From NCBI GenBank assembly GCA_934699585.1, contig CAKUWY010000005.1, positions 102,380-166,379 of the forward strand: DNA of 64,000 nucleotides. The letters run 5' to 3'. The notes under the pieces are model-generated. The model saw only the letters and a program-made list of their open reading frames with translations. It did not search any database and was not told where the DNA came from. Position numbers and translations under genes: made by a program. Positions 8,286 to 15,802 of the stretch are shown here, one piece after another. Within the stretch, counting starts at the first letter, position 1, and the number at the start of each line of letters is the position of its first letter. This DNA comes from an uncultured Fibrobacter sp. (GTDB lineage Bacteria > Fibrobacterota > Fibrobacteria > Fibrobacterales > Fibrobacteraceae).

Positions 8286-9114
8286 CAAGAACTCTCTGCA
8301 AGCGAAAATCAACAACCTCTCCAAAGAATTGAACGTCCATGCCAACGTCTTGCTGGTATCATTCTTCTTCGATGCGTTCATTTCCAGATTAGCCAAGTCA
8401 ATATACGCAGACAAATTCGTTTTCAAGGGTGGTTTCTATCTTGCCACATTGCTCGGCGTAAAGAACCGTTATACTGCCGACATAGATTTCCTTCTGAGAA
8501 AGGAATCCATGGACGAGAATAGAGTGAGAGAAATTTTCTCCGACATCCTTGCAACCAATGCCGATGATTCAATAACTTTCGAAATAGCCGATATCTCTCC
8601 AATACGCGACGAAGATGCCTACGGCGGTTTTTCCATCCTTCTGACAGGGCACTTAGAGAATGTCAGACAAAGTTTCCATGTCGATGTCGCTACGGGCGAC
8701 CCAATCACTCCGACAGATATTGAGTATTCCTACCAAAGCCTCATCAGCAACGAAACCATCGCGTTCCGAGCATATAACCTGGAAACAGTCGTTGCAGAAA
8801 AACTTCAAACCATTCTTTCCCGAGGCATGCTCAATAGCCGTTGTAAAGACTATTACGACATCTATATCATCAATCAATTGCAACGGAAGAATATCAGCAT
8901 TCCCGACTTGAAGAAAGCTTTTGTAACAACTTGCCAATACCGCAAGACTCCCTTTGAAAAAGAAGAATCTCTTTTGATTCTAGAAGAAATTTCAAGGAGC
9001 AACATTCTTCAAACTCGATGGAACAATTATGCTAGGAAGGCATCCTTTGCAAAGGACATTACGTTTGAAGCAACGGTTGAATCTTGCAAAGAGATTCTCG
9101 ATTGCATTTTCTAG
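8275..9114 (+). CDS. AbiEii/AbiGii-family nucleotidyltransferase toxin
   Basis: A 279-aa protein with the nucleotidyltransferase signature of the family: KGGFYLA (residues 51-57) then TADIDF (67-72), giving the GG...DxD metal-binding core with Asp69 and Asp71. Downstream come LETVVAEKLQTIL and the SRCKDYYDIY motif, also conserved in AbiEii. Related toxins block growth by adding nucleotides to tRNA acceptor ends. It overlaps the antitoxin gene by 11 nt, so the two are translationally coupled. Length and motifs suggest an intact toxin. Confidence 0.88.
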   Translation: MKINKNSLQAKINNLSKELNVHANVLLVSFFFDAFISRLAKSIYADKFVFKGGFYLATLLGVKNRYTADIDFLLRKESMDENRVREIFSDILATNADDSITFEIADISPIRDEDAYGGFSILLTGHLENVRQSFHVDVATGDPITPTDIEYSYQSLISNETIAFRAYNLETVVAEKLQTILSRGMLNSRCKDYYDIYIINQLQRKNISIPDLKKAFVTTCQYRKTPFEKEESLLILEEISRSNILQTRWNNYARKASFAKDITFEATVESCKEILDCIF

Positions 9115-9190
9115 CATTTCGGGGTCTTAGGGGCGGAGCCACTAGGCGAAGGGGTAGCGGAAGACCCGGCTGGGCGGGTTATAACAAAAG

Positions 9191-9213
9191 ACGCCCGCTC
9201 AATGAGCGGGCGT
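9191..9213 (-). terminator. Terminator of leuS
   Basis: A perfect 11-bp inverted repeat (ACGCCCGCTCA, one base, TGAGCGGGCGT). In the minus direction it is followed by CTTTTGTTAT, consistent with Rho-independent termination of leuS, which ends about 105 nt before it. Confidence 0.6.
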
Positions 9214-9317
9214 GATTATAAGGGCGGGGTCGGGGCTGTAGCGACCTTTGGACACTTGGCCTTTAGGCCTTAGTGTACATGGCCACCTTTAGGTGGTGCG
9301 GAAGGCTTCCCCCTTTA

Positions 9318-12005
9318 TTATTTCACCACAATGTTCACGAGCTTGCCCGGAACCACGATGGACTTCACGACGGTCTTGCCGTTCATGAACTCTTTAACAC
9401 GATCGTTGTCAAGTGCGAGCTTTTCGAGGGCAGCCTTGTCCATGTCCTTGGCAACAGATGCCTTCGCGCGGACCTTGCCATTTACCTGGAACACGACTTC
9501 CACGGTATTTTCCACAGCCTTGGAGTGGTCGGCGACCGGCCAGGCGACGTTCGTGAGCGATTCGTTGTGGCCAAGGATGCTCCACATTTCTTCGGCGATG
9601 TGCGGGGCAAACGGGTGCAAGAGCTTGACGAACGTTTCGCATGGTTCGCGGTAGCGCTTGTCCATCTTCATCATTTCGTTGTTGAAGATCATCAGCTGGC
9701 TAATCGCGGTGTTGAAGCTCATGTTTTCGATGTCGCTTGTCACCTTGATGACGGTCTGGTGCATCACCTTTTCGATAGCTTCCGGAGCGGCTTCGTCAAC
9801 GAAGACCGGGGCTTCATCGCTGTCGCCGACAACAGAACGCCAGGCGCGGCCGAGGAAGCGGTTCATGCCTTCGATGCCCTTGGTCTGCCACGGCTTCACA
9901 GCATCGAGCGGGCCCATGAACATTTCGTACAAGCGAAGGCTATCAGCACCGTAGTCGCGAACAACGTCATCGGGGTTCACGACGTTCTTGAGGGACTTAC
10001 TCATCTTCGCCACAATCTGCTTGAGCTCGATGTCGGTTCCCTTCTTGAAGAACTTGCCGTTCTTTTCTTCCACTTCGTCGGTCGGGACCTTGGAGCCAGC
10101 GGCATCTTCGTAAGCGAAGGCAAGAATCATGCCCTGGTTGAAGAGCTTCTGGAACGGTTCGTCGGTAGAGACGAGGCCGAGGTCGAACAAGACCTTGTGC
10201 CAGAAACGGCTGTAGAGCAAGTGGAGCACGGCGTGTTCGGCACCGCCCACGTAGAGGTCCACCGGCATCCAGTACTTTTCAAGTTCCTTTGCAACAAAAG
10301 CGTCACCGTTGCAGGCATCGATGTAGCGGAGGTAATACCAGCAAGAGCCAGCCCACTGCGGCATAGTGTTCGTTTCGCGGATACCCTTGCGGCCGTTCTT
10401 GTCAGTGACCTGAAGCCATTCGGTGGCGTTGGCGAGCGGAGACTGTCCGCCGTCACCCGGCTTGTAGTCCGTGAGTTCCGGCAACAGAATCGGAAGTTCG
10501 GAATCGTCGACAGTAGAGATTTCGCCATCTTCCCAGTGAATCACCGGGAACGGTTCGCCCCAGTAGCGCTGACGGCTGAAGAGCCAATCGCGGAGCTTGT
10601 AGTTCACGGTAGCCTTACCGATCTTGTTGGCCTCGAGCCAAGCAATCACGCGTTCGAGGCCCTGCTTCTTGTTGAGGCCGTTCAAGCAAAGCGTGTCGTT
10701 CTGGCTGTTGATGTAGGTGCCGTCAGCAGCCCAGCAGGCGTCCCCTGCGAGGACCTTCGGGCGAACATCGACCGGGCAGCTTGCATCCGGTTCCATAATG
10801 CAGATAACCGGCAGGTTGAACTTCTTTGCAAAATCAAAGTCGCGAGTATCGTGAGCAGGCACAGCCATGATAGCGCCAGTGCCATAGCCCGTCAAAACGT
10901 AGTCAGCGACCCACACCGGAATCTTCGTGCCGGTAAGCGGGTTCACGGCATAGGAACCGGTGAACACGCCGGTCTTTTCCTTGGCAAGTTCCGTACGGTC
11001 GAGGTCGCTCTTGAGAGCGGCGGCATGCACGTATTCTTCCACAGCGGCCTTCTGTTCGGCAGTCGTGAGTTCCGGCACCATAGCGTGTTCCGGAGCGACA
11101 ACCATGTAGGTTGCACCGAACAGCGTATCGCAACGGGTGGTATAGACGCGGAGCTTCTTGACCGTCGGCTTGCCGTTAGCGTCGGCAATGGCAAAATCAA
11201 CTTCGGCACCGTAGCTCTTGCCGATCCAGTTCTTCTGCATGTCCTTCACGCCCTGCGGCCAGTCGAGCTTATCGAGGCCCTTCAAGAGGCGGTCGCCATA
11301 CAGCGGGATGCGCATGAGCCACTGCTTGAGGTTACGGCGTTCGACTTCCTTGGTGCCGCACTTTTCGTGGCTACCATCGTTCAAGACTTCTTCGTTGGCG
11401 CACACAATTTTGCAGTGTTTGCACCACCACACCTGAGCGTCGGCGTAGTAAGCGAGGCGCTTAGAATCCTTGTACTTGCGGACTTCTTCCTTGCCCTTGG
11501 CTTCGACGTCGGCAGGAATCGGGAGTTCTTCAATCGGGCGGCCCTTCTGCTGGTCTTCATCAAACCAGGTGCCGTAAAGTCGCTTGAAAATCCACTGCGT
11601 CCACTTGTAATACTTCGGGTCGGTGGTGTTGACTTCCTTGTTCCAGTCGTAGCTGAGGCCAAGGCGCTTGATCTGGCGGCGGAAATTGTCGCAGTTCTTC
11701 TTGGTGGTAATGGCCGGATGCGTACCGGTCTGGATGGCATACTGTTCAGCGGGGAGACCGAAAGCATCCCAACCCATCGGGTGCAACACATTGAAACCGC
11801 GGCTGCGCTTGTAGCGGCAGATGATATCGGTGGCAGTGTAACCTTCGGGGTGGCCCACATGGAGGCCAGCGCCACTCGGGTACGGGAACATGTCCAGGCA
11901 GTAATACTTGGGCTTGGATTTATCGGTGCCCGTCTTGAAAGTTTCGTGGGCATCCCAGTAGGCTTGCCACTTGGTTTCGATTTCTTGCGGATTGTACTTT
12001 GCCAT
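9318..12005 (-). CDS. leuS: Leucyl-tRNA synthetase
   Basis: An 895-aa class I aminoacyl-tRNA synthetase that charges tRNA-Leu in the cytoplasm. The class I signature appears as YPSGAGLHVGHPEG near the N-terminus, the KMSKS loop as KMSKSLKN, and the editing (CP1) domain includes TYMVVAPEH and a GTGAIMAVPAHDTRDFDF motif. A zinc-type cysteine group (CKHCKIVC) lies near residue 190. I chose ATG 12005 (MAKYNPQEIE), which has GAGGAA upstream and matches the usual N-terminus, over an earlier in-frame start. Single gene, with intergenic repeats upstream and a terminator downstream. Confidence 0.98.
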   Translation of the reverse strand: MAKYNPQEIETKWQAYWDAHETFKTGTDKSKPKYYCLDMFPYPSGAGLHVGHPEGYTATDIICRYKRSRGFNVLHPMGWDAFGLPAEQYAIQTGTHPAITTKKNCDNFRRQIKRLGLSYDWNKEVNTTDPKYYKWTQWIFKRLYGTWFDEDQQKGRPIEELPIPADVEAKGKEEVRKYKDSKRLAYYADAQVWWCKHCKIVCANEEVLNDGSHEKCGTKEVERRNLKQWLMRIPLYGDRLLKGLDKLDWPQGVKDMQKNWIGKSYGAEVDFAIADANGKPTVKKLRVYTTRCDTLFGATYMVVAPEHAMVPELTTAEQKAAVEEYVHAAALKSDLDRTELAKEKTGVFTGSYAVNPLTGTKIPVWVADYVLTGYGTGAIMAVPAHDTRDFDFAKKFNLPVICIMEPDASCPVDVRPKVLAGDACWAADGTYINSQNDTLCLNGLNKKQGLERVIAWLEANKIGKATVNYKLRDWLFSRQRYWGEPFPVIHWEDGEISTVDDSELPILLPELTDYKPGDGGQSPLANATEWLQVTDKNGRKGIRETNTMPQWAGSCWYYLRYIDACNGDAFVAKELEKYWMPVDLYVGGAEHAVLHLLYSRFWHKVLFDLGLVSTDEPFQKLFNQGMILAFAYEDAAGSKVPTDEVEEKNGKFFKKGTDIELKQIVAKMSKSLKNVVNPDDVVRDYGADSLRLYEMFMGPLDAVKPWQTKGIEGMNRFLGRAWRSVVGDSDEAPVFVDEAAPEAIEKVMHQTVIKVTSDIENMSFNTAISQLMIFNNEMMKMDKRYREPCETFVKLLHPFAPHIAEEMWSILGHNESLTNVAWPVADHSKAVENTVEVVFQVNGKVRAKASVAKDMDKAALEKLALDNDRVKEFMNGKTVVKSIVVPGKLVNIVVK

Positions 12006-12206
12006 TTTTGATTCCTCAGATAGGAGCTGCAAGGTATGAGGTTTGAGGTCGCCTGCCAGGCAGGCTTTGGGGTTTGAGGTTGCCGTATAAAAATCGCAAA
12101 GCCTCATGCCTCAAAGCACACGCCAGTGTGCGAGCCCATACCTCATAGCTCTATATTTTTTCGGGCATAAATTTAGCAAAAACAGGGCGGAAGGTCCCAT
12201 TTTTGT
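12006..12206. repeat. Intergenic palindromic repeats between leuS and an outer-membrane gene
   Basis: Contains the perfect palindrome GCCTGCC-A-GGCAGGC (12051-12065), a hairpin GCACAC-GCCA-GTGTGC (12116-12131), and repeated GGTTTGAGGT words at about 12040 and 12071, with GAGGTATGAGG-type words near both ends in opposite orientation. This looks like a dispersed intergenic repeat. No gene is visible. Confidence 0.5.
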
Positions 12207-12212
12207 TATAAT
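12207..12212 (+). promoter_or_regulatory. -10 box TATAAT, 7 nt before the start codon
   Basis: A perfect TATAAT is followed by 7 nt and ATG 12220, with no Shine-Dalgarno. Transcription would begin at or next to the A of ATG, as in leaderless mRNAs. The -35 region is not recognisable. Confidence 0.5.
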
Positions 12213-12219
12213 TGTTCAC

Positions 12220-13335
12220 ATGAAGCTTTCCGGTTTTGTACTGTCCCTGTCTTTTGTCGCCCTATTTGGAACGAGCGTCCTTGCACAGGAAGAATACTAC
12301 CAGCCCGATGTAGATTCCGCGTGGGTGGCGTCCCAGAACGGCGGACAGCCCCTCGAAAGCGAAGAACAACCGGCCGAGGCAGCCCCCGCCTGTATCGGCG
12401 ACGGCTGCGACGGCACCGAGACCGCCGAACCCGTCTCAAGCGAACAGACCGCGGAGCAAGAGTCGAGCGGAGGCGAAAGCGGGAGCGAACCCTCCGCGAC
12501 GGAATCTGCCGAAGCCGCCTCCCCCGCCGACAGCTCCACAACGGACAGCACGGCCCAGGCAACCGCAGACTCCACCCAGAAAGATTCCGCACAGGTGAAA
12601 ACCGCCGCGAACAAGCCTATCGACCCCGACGAATACGAAGACTGCACCGAGGCGGACTCCACCAACACCGAATGCGTAGAAATTGACGAAACCGACACCT
12701 ACGACCGCTACCTGCAGGAAAACGCCGAGATGTACCGCTCCCGCAAGGAAGGATTCTCCAGGTCCATCCAGATCGGGATTCGCGCCGCCGGCGGCATGAA
12801 CACCTTCTTCGGTAAAAAGAGCGACGACTGGGGCTTTGGCTACCAGGCCGGAGGCGGCATTCTGGTGCGGCTCCCCGTAGGCATCCGCCACGTGAGTCTC
12901 GTTCCCGAGCTGGACTTCGTCTACCGCAACTACAACTACGAAAGCAAGAACGAATACAGCAAGACCGAGGGCAGCCTGGACTACACGCTCTTCGAGATTC
13001 CCATCATTGTCCGCTACACCTTCGACGAAGACAACTTCTTCGTGGGCCTGGGCATGAACCTGGACCTGAAACTTACCGGCTCCTCGGAAATTACCCAGAA
13101 GACCAAGGAAACCGGAGAAAAGGACAAGCGCAAGAACACCCTGCCCTCTTCGGGCGTGGAACTGGGCGGCGTATTCAACGTGGGCTACGCCATCAACCGC
13201 TGGCTCATTGCCGACATCCGCGTGGTGCAGTGCTTTACCAACCTGCTGAACGAAGACGCCATCGCCGAATCCAGTCTCTCTAAGGCCCATCTCTACACGT
13301 TCTACACCAGCCTCGGCCTGACCTTCGTGTTCTAG
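12220..13335 (+). CDS. Outer-membrane beta-barrel protein with acidic linker
   Basis: A 371-aa secreted protein. Residues 1-22 are a signal peptide (MKLSGFVLSLSFVALFGTSVLA). Residues 25-155 are a low-complexity, Glu/Ser/Thr/Ala/Pro-rich region, probably disordered. From about residue 180 on the sequence alternates polar and aromatic residues (IQIGIRAAGGMNTFFG ... YTSLGLTFVF) and ends in Phe, as expected for a porin-like barrel. No specific function is evident; it resembles generic PorT/OMP_b-brl proteins. A copy of its last 32 bp recurs at 14605-14636 (see findings). Confidence 0.8.
   Translation: MKLSGFVLSLSFVALFGTSVLAQEEYYQPDVDSAWVASQNGGQPLESEEQPAEAAPACIGDGCDGTETAEPVSSEQTAEQESSGGESGSEPSATESAEAASPADSSTTDSTAQATADSTQKDSAQVKTAANKPIDPDEYEDCTEADSTNTECVEIDETDTYDRYLQENAEMYRSRKEGFSRSIQIGIRAAGGMNTFFGKKSDDWGFGYQAGGGILVRLPVGIRHVSLVPELDFVYRNYNYESKNEYSKTEGSLDYTLFEIPIIVRYTFDEDNFFVGLGMNLDLKLTGSSEITQKTKETGEKDKRKNTLPSSGVELGGVFNVGYAINRWLIADIRVVQCFTNLLNEDAIAESSLSKAHLYTFYTSLGLTFVF
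13304..13335 (+). repeat. Gene-tail repeat, copy 1 (3' end of the barrel gene)
   Basis: The last 32 bp of the outer-membrane gene, from ACACCAG to the TAG stop, recur at 14605-14636 with one mismatch, and the last 12 bp class of this tail (TCGTGTTCTAGG) recurs at 15091-15102. Confidence 0.8.
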
Positions 13336-13402
13336 GAGCGCGGTTTCTCTTCTAATTCCGCTACTTTGCGCATGAGCCTTCTTTTTTTGCGCCCATAATC
13401 CA

Positions 13403-13431
13403 TTGACACCCCGTACATAACAATGTATTTT
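13403..13431 (+). promoter_or_regulatory. Promoter of the FISUMP lipoprotein gene at 13461
   Basis: TTGACA (13403-13408), a 17-nt spacer and TATTTT (13426-13431) form a near-consensus sigma-70-type promoter 30 nt before the ATG. Confidence 0.65.
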
Positions 13432-13460
13432 AACAAAACCACATCTTATGGGGGTCTCCT

Positions 13461-14570
13461 ATGAAACTGACGAAAAAAACTTCTATCGCTTTGATTGCAT
13501 GGATATCTCTTCTTATCATTTCCTGCGGGGGAACGCGTAGTGACATGGATGATTCCCGTATGCAGTTTGTAGTTGAGAAGATGAATGCTAAAATCGCACA
13601 AGAACGAGAAAAAACAAAGGATGCTTTTTTCAGCATCACCCTTGAATCGAATAAACTTATATTCTTAGCACAATTCAACAAAGACATTATTTCCGACTGG
13701 GAAATCAAGATGGCAGAATCCATGAAGAAATATTCAACGCGAGTTTGTTTCGAATGGATGGTCACTACCAATAAAGGCGAGAAAGAAAACATAATGACAC
13801 CCGCCTTTTTCTCTAAGCTAAAAGACAAAAATGTGGATATTATCTATGTCATAAAGGACAAGAATGGCAAGATACTCACCGAAGTTACTATGGATCCCGT
13901 GAATCTGCAAGAACTAGAAGAATTATATGCCTATGAATGGAACGCCAACGCCATTGAACCATCGTCCGTTGTCAAGGGTTCTGTAGTAGATGACCGGGAT
14001 GGCAAAACCTACAAGACCGTCAAAATTGGGAAACAGACCTGGATGGCAGAGAATTTGAACTTCAAGGTAGACAACAGCTCCTGTTACAGTAATCAGGAAC
14101 CTATGTGCGATAAATACGGCCGGCTATACACTTGGGACGCCGCCATGGACAGTGCCGCCGTATTCTCGACAAGTGGCAAAGACTGTGGCAATGAAAATAA
14201 GTGTTCAGCCACATATCCCGTACGCGGAATCTGCCCCAAGGGCTGGCATTTACCGACATTTGACGAATTCGACTCTCTCAAAGTTGCGGTTGGCGGCAGA
14301 TCTAAAGTTGGAATAAACCTTAAGGCCGCAAGCGGTTGGGAAAATGACTGGAACGGGGCTGACACATACGGTTTTTCCGCACTTCCTGCAGGTAATCGAA
14401 GCTTTGGTTTAGGAAGTTTCTGGAGTGAAGGCAGCAAGGCTTTTTTCTGGAGTTCCACAGAACGTTCCGAAAAAGACGCTTTTCAGATGACTTTGACATC
14501 TGATGACCAAGGCGTTGCCGCGAATGAGATCAAATCAGCATCTCTCTCCGTCCGTTGCGTAAAAGACTAA
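13461..14570 (+). CDS. FISUMP-domain lipoprotein
   Basis: A 369-aa protein with a lipoprotein signal (basic MKLTKKTS, hydrophobic stretch, lipobox LIISC near residue 21), so it is probably anchored to a membrane facing the periplasm or surface. Residues 35-150 are a distinct N-terminal region unlike the other FISUMP proteins here. The FISUMP domain begins near residue 175 (VVDDRDGKTYKTVKIGKQTWMAENLNF is the region), followed by MCDKYGRLYTWDAAM, CPKGWHLPTFDEF and a C-terminal SLSVRCVKD. The domain is widespread in Fibrobacter; its role is unknown. It has its own promoter and lies between two copies of a neighbouring gene's 3' end. Confidence 0.9.
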   Translation: MKLTKKTSIALIAWISLLIISCGGTRSDMDDSRMQFVVEKMNAKIAQEREKTKDAFFSITLESNKLIFLAQFNKDIISDWEIKMAESMKKYSTRVCFEWMVTTNKGEKENIMTPAFFSKLKDKNVDIIYVIKDKNGKILTEVTMDPVNLQELEELYAYEWNANAIEPSSVVKGSVVDDRDGKTYKTVKIGKQTWMAENLNFKVDNSSCYSNQEPMCDKYGRLYTWDAAMDSAAVFSTSGKDCGNENKCSATYPVRGICPKGWHLPTFDEFDSLKVAVGGRSKVGINLKAASGWENDWNGADTYGFSALPAGNRSFGLGSFWSEGSKAFFWSSTERSEKDAFQMTLTSDDQGVAANEIKSASLSVRCVKD

Positions 14571-14604
14571 TCTAAAACAACGCTTAGATTCGTTCAGTCA
14601 AAAG

Positions 14605-14636
14605 ACACCAGCCTCGGCCTGACGTTCGTGTTCTAG
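14605..14636 (+). repeat. Gene-tail repeat, copy 2
   Basis: Matches 31 of 32 bp of 13304-13335. It lies outside any reading frame, between the FISUMP gene and the small membrane-protein gene, so it is a remnant or duplication boundary. Confidence 0.8.
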
Positions 14637-14641
14637 AGGGT

Positions 14642-15088
14642 ATGAAAAAGTTTCAAGACAAGAAATTTATATTCCTATCAATGGGAGCATCCATCTTGCT
14701 CTCCATTGTTCCCTTCTTTGCGATGGGCGCGCTGGGCACGCGAGGAAGCGAAGATTTTACGGCTCTGGCACTCTTGCTTTTGGCGGTTCCAATTTTATTG
14801 GGAGTTCCATTCAGTCTACTTCACCTACTGGCCTTCAAGAAAGATATCGGCACAGACACAGCACGAAAATTGATGTTTTTTCCATCTGTGTGGGTGCAAA
14901 TATTCATCGTTCCGATTATCATCCTTTTAACATTTTCGACAATCGAAGAACTATTTGGCACGCATTATTTTCATGTTAAGTGGGCCATACCCGCCGTTAT
15001 TTTCGACGCACTCCTGATACTTTATTTTTTCAGCGCATTCAGCATTCGCAAAAAACTCAAAGAAGTTTTCTTTGATGGAAACGAATAA
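14642..15088 (+). CDS. Four-helix membrane protein of unknown function
   Basis: A 148-aa protein starting at ATG 14642 with at least four predicted transmembrane helices: about residues 10-30 (IFLSMGASILLSIVPFFAMG), 40-65, 78-100 (VWVQIFIVPIIILLTF) and 115-135. Short charged ends (MKKFQDKK at the start, RKKLKEVFFDGNE at the end) suggest a cytoplasmic N- and C-terminus. I do not recognise a family. It is immediately downstream of a duplicated 32-bp gene tail and followed by another partial copy, so it may have arrived with the FISUMP gene. GAGGGT just before the ATG is a close, weak ribosome site. Confidence 0.65.
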   Translation: MKKFQDKKFIFLSMGASILLSIVPFFAMGALGTRGSEDFTALALLLLAVPILLGVPFSLLHLLAFKKDIGTDTARKLMFFPSVWVQIFIVPIIILLTFSTIEELFGTHYFHVKWAIPAVIFDALLILYFFSAFSIRKKLKEVFFDGNE

Positions 15089-15090
15089 GC

Positions 15091-15102
15091 TCGTGTTCTA
15101 GG
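15091..15102 (+). repeat. Gene-tail repeat, partial copy 3
   Basis: TCGTGTTCTAGG is identical to the final bases of the barrel gene and the base after its stop. Placed 2 nt after the membrane-protein stop codon, it suggests successive insertions at this gene end. At 12 bp it could be chance on its own. Confidence 0.45.
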
Positions 15103-15176
15103 CTAAACAAAAGTCTGACAAACCTTTTACAGGCACTTTACACGGCCTGCGAGTGCTTTTTGTATTTTCACGGATT

Positions 15177-15794
15177 ATGAAGAAGATTAGGTTTGCCTTG
15201 ACAGTCCTTCTGGGACTGTCCCTTGCAGCGTTTGCCGAAGAGGCAAAGCCCCAGGAACATTTTGTCATCGATGTGGGCGGCGGTTTTGCGACTTACTCCA
15301 GCCTTATCGTTCTGGGCGGAGCTATGGACGATTTCGATTATTGCAATAACGGGAAATGCGACCCGCCCGATGAAGTTGATCACGAATCGAATTATGCGGT
15401 AGCAAGCCTTGGCGCCCGCTACATTTTCACCCCTCATATCGAAGCGGGCCTGGCCGCCTCTTACGAGTACTACAGTTCCTATGAAAGTGTTTGCGAAGGC
15501 ACAGACCGTGAAATGTACTGCAAGGCGGGGGATTTCCTGGACCATCACCTGGTCCATGTCGCTGTCGAGGGCAAGTTCAACTGGTTTACACTCTTTGACC
15601 ATTTCAGGCCATACAGCCGCGTAGGCGTCGGAGCCTTACTTGAATTTGACAGCGGGCTGGAACGAGTTGGGTTGCCCTCTGTACAGCTGACGCCTGTGGG
15701 TCTGGAATTTCCGTTTCCGTACGTAAGCTTGTACGCCGAACTGGGCGCAGGCTACCGCGGCTTCATGAGCGGCGGCATTGCACTGAGAATCTAA
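15177..15794 (+). CDS. Outer-membrane beta-barrel protein
   Basis: A 205-aa protein with signal peptide MKKIRFALTVLLGLSLAAFA. The mature part shows amphipathic strands typical of an eight-stranded barrel (HFVIDVGGGFATYSS, HIEAGLAASYEYYSS, HVAVEGKFNWFTLF, PYVSLYAELGAGYRGF) ending GGIALRI. A Cys/Asp-rich loop (CNNGKCDPPDEVD) near residue 60 may be disulphide-linked or bind metal. No family is recognised beyond porin-like. ATG 15177 is used because it opens the signal peptide; no Shine-Dalgarno is visible, and TATTTT lies 8 nt upstream. It converges on the spermidine-synthase-like gene with an 8-nt gap. Confidence 0.75.
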   Translation: MKKIRFALTVLLGLSLAAFAEEAKPQEHFVIDVGGGFATYSSLIVLGGAMDDFDYCNNGKCDPPDEVDHESNYAVASLGARYIFTPHIEAGLAASYEYYSSYESVCEGTDREMYCKAGDFLDHHLVHVAVEGKFNWFTLFDHFRPYSRVGVGALLEFDSGLERVGLPSVQLTPVGLEFPFPYVSLYAELGAGYRGFMSGGIALRI

Positions 15795-15802
15795 GCTAAC
15801 CC

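Noticed and set aside
9273..12011. A 912-codon open frame antisense to leuS
   Set aside because: It mirrors the leuS codons in a high-G+C gene; the translation is His/Val/Ala/Phe-rich without domains, and leuS is certain.
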